Assembly: GCA_032027125.1 (NCBI GenBank)
Contig: JAVSMQ010000001.1
Location: forward strand, 3,020,872 to 3,084,871
Reading direction: 5' to 3'
Length of the DNA: 64,000 nt
Source of the DNA: JANJTB01 sp032027125
GTDB taxonomy: Bacteria; Bacteroidota; Ignavibacteria; Kapaibacteriales; UBA2268
Shown: positions 62,802 to 64,000 of the stretch, in pieces
Numbering within the stretch: position 1 is the first letter of the stretch
Layout: every line of letters begins with the position of its first letter
Made by a program: the position numbers and the translations under genes
The notes under the pieces: generated by a model
Told to the model about the DNA's origin: nothing
The model's input: the letters and a program-made list of their open reading frames with translations, nothing else
The model's database searches: none

Positions 62802-64000
62802 TTGAAAACACAAGATTATATCGAAATTGAAAATGAGTTAGGAGCTCATAATTACCATCCGCTTGATGTAGTTGTAGAAACTGCTGAAGGATGCTGGGTC
62901 AGTGATGTTGACGGCAAAAAATACCTTGATTGTCTGGCTGCTTACTCTGCTGTAAATCAGGGACACTGCCATCCGAAACTGTTCAAAACTTTTGTACAGC
63001 AGGCTGCTAAAGTAACTCTGACAAGCCGTGCATTCCGTAATGACCAACTACCCCGTTTATACAAAAAACTGCACGAAATGACCGGCTACGAGATGAGTCT
63101 GCCTATGAATTCAGGTGCCGAAGCTGTCGAAACAGCAATCAAACTTGCACGCCGCTGGGCTTATGATGTAAAAGGCGTAGAAGAAAACAAAGCAGAAATC
63201 ATTGTAGCAACAGGTAACTTCCACGGCAGAACTTCGACTATTGTAGGTTTTTCGGATGACCCGAGTTCATTCAAAGGTTATGGTCCTTATTGCAATGAAG
63301 CTTTCCCGATGCACGAATATGGTAATGCTGATGACTTACGTTCAAAAATCACTCCAAACACTGCTGCTGTATTAGTTGAACCGATTCAGGGAGAGGGCGG
63401 TATTGTAATTCCTCCCGAAGGATATCTTAAAGCAGTTGCCCAAATTTGTAAAGATAATAATGTACTCTTTATCTGTGATGAAATCCAGGCAGGTCTCGGT
63501 CGCTCAGGTAAACTCTTTGCTCACTACTATGAGAACGTCCGCCCTGATATGGTAATCATCGGCAAAGCACTTTCAGGCGGATATTATCCTGTATCGGCAG
63601 TACTTGCTGACAAGGCAATTATGCTTGTAATTAAACCGGGTGAGCACGGCTCAACATTCGGCGGCAATCCGCTTGGTGCTGCTGTAGCTGTCAGGGCATT
63701 AGAAATCATTGAAGAAGAAAATCTTATCGAACGCTCAAACGAAATGGGCGAATACTTTATGGCAAAATTACGTCAGATAGACAGTCCGGTGATTGATTTT
63801 GTTCGCGGACGCGGTTTGTGGATTGGTTTCGGTCTCAAAACCAAAGCACGTCCCTACTGCGAATTGCTGAAACTGGAAGGACTGCTATGCAAAGAAACAC
63901 ACGAAAATATCATCCGTTTTGCTCCGCCGCTTGTAATCTCAAAAGCAGAAATTGACTGGGCTATTGAGAAAATTACTAAGGTAGTTAAGGGATTGGATAA
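62802..64000 (+). CDS. rocD: Ornithine aminotransferase (3' end cut by the window)
   Basis: An open frame of about 399 codons runs from TTG 62802 to the last base without a stop, so the gene continues just past the window; most of the roughly 400-residue family length is present. Its PLP fold shows MNSGAEAVETAIKLARRWAY, NFHGRTSTIVGFS, EPIQGEGGIVIPPEGYL, LFICDEIQAGLGRSGK, the PLP lysine in IIGKALSGGYYPVSAVL, and HGSTFGGNPLG. This pattern is that of ornithine-oxo-acid aminotransferase, which turns ornithine into glutamate semialdehyde. Its place after the carbamoyltransferase genes fits ornithine use. Start: no ATG is near, but the TTG lacks a strong Shine-Dalgarno. Confidence 0.93.
   Translation, partial: MKTQDYIEIENELGAHNYHPLDVVVETAEGCWVSDVDGKKYLDCLAAYSAVNQGHCHPKLFKTFVQQAAKVTLTSRAFRNDQLPRLYKKLHEMTGYEMSLPMNSGAEAVETAIKLARRWAYDVKGVEENKAEIIVATGNFHGRTSTIVGFSDDPSSFKGYGPYCNEAFPMHEYGNADDLRSKITPNTAAVLVEPIQGEGGIVIPPEGYLKAVAQICKDNNVLFICDEIQAGLGRSGKLFAHYYENVRPDMVIIGKALSGGYYPVSAVLADKAIMLVIKPGEHGSTFGGNPLGAAVAVRALEIIEEENLIERSNEMGEYFMAKLRQIDSPVIDFVRGRGLWIGFGLKTKARPYCELLKLEGLLCKETHENIIRFAPPLVISKAEIDWAIEKITKVVKGLD

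Overview
The window comes from an AT-rich member of the Bacteroidota/Chlorobiota superphylum, most like the Ignavibacteria/Kapabacteria branch. Three things point there: many secreted proteins end in a type IX secretion (T9SS) sorting domain; the T9SS sortase PorU and its partner PorV are encoded side by side; and several promoters carry the Bacteroidota TAnnTTTG element. Genus-level placement is inference. No rRNA, tRNA or CRISPR array was recognised.

Layout. 1-2.3 kb: the 3' end of a T9SS cargo gene, a 3-methyladenine glycosylase and a stand-alone response regulator. 2.7-16.3 kb: a phosphate-starvation island with a TonB receptor and its secreted partner, a phosphate-type porin, pstS-pstC-pstA-pstB, phoU and a PhoR-like kinase. 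Two near-identical Pho-box/promoter modules precede the receptor and the porin. 16.4-19.1 kb: a secreted PNGase F-like protein. 19.2-25.9 kb: accessory DNA with an IS110-family element, DUF4258/DUF2283 small-gene pairs, a hybrid sensor kinase and a repeat-rich spacer. 26-36.5 kb: secreted and outer-membrane proteins (cyclophilin, lipoproteins, a 1189-residue T9SS cargo, endonuclease I). 34.8-39.4 kb: a tight operon endonuclease-maf-ABC permease-plsY-hydrolase. 39.4-40.8 kb: a second, unrelated IS110-family element. 40.9-46 kb: DUF4919 protein, pyrF, a pentapeptide-repeat membrane protein, two 21-bp tandem arrays and a SulP transporter. 46.3-51.5 kb: porU-porV. 52-56.3 kb: class I aldolase, cytosine deaminase, gap and pgk. 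56.4-58.8 kb: a lipoprotein and a hexaheme cytochrome. 59.6-64 kb: ornithine carbamoyltransferase, carbamate kinase, pyrB and ornithine aminotransferase (cut by the window end).

Most interesting result. A composite palindromic repeat of about 75-130 bp occurs six times (near 14.3, 19.2/21.0, 40.8, 51.7, 59.1 and 61.6 kb). Both IS110-family elements are inserted in the arm of one of these palindromes, and removing each on paper restores the repeat. Each element has a non-coding segment that reads like a bridge RNA. Going 5' to 3' it holds a left-target guide, a right-target guide, a left-donor guide and a right-donor guide, matching the repeat arm and the element's own ends. The elements are differently built (RNA 3' of the transposase in one, 5' in the other) and their crossover points differ by about 3 bp, yet both are programmed to the same sequence, GTCATTCTGAGCG. 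The first element also carries a hairpin that would hide the transposase ribosome-binding site in read-through transcripts but not in transcripts from its own promoter.

How the genes work together. The Pho island would take phosphate compounds across the outer membrane (TonB receptor, porin) and phosphate across the inner membrane (Pst), under PhoR/PhoU control; no PhoB-type regulator lies in the window. PorU/PorV would process and anchor the T9SS cargo encoded throughout the window. The last cluster links ornithine, carbamoyl phosphate and pyrimidine synthesis.
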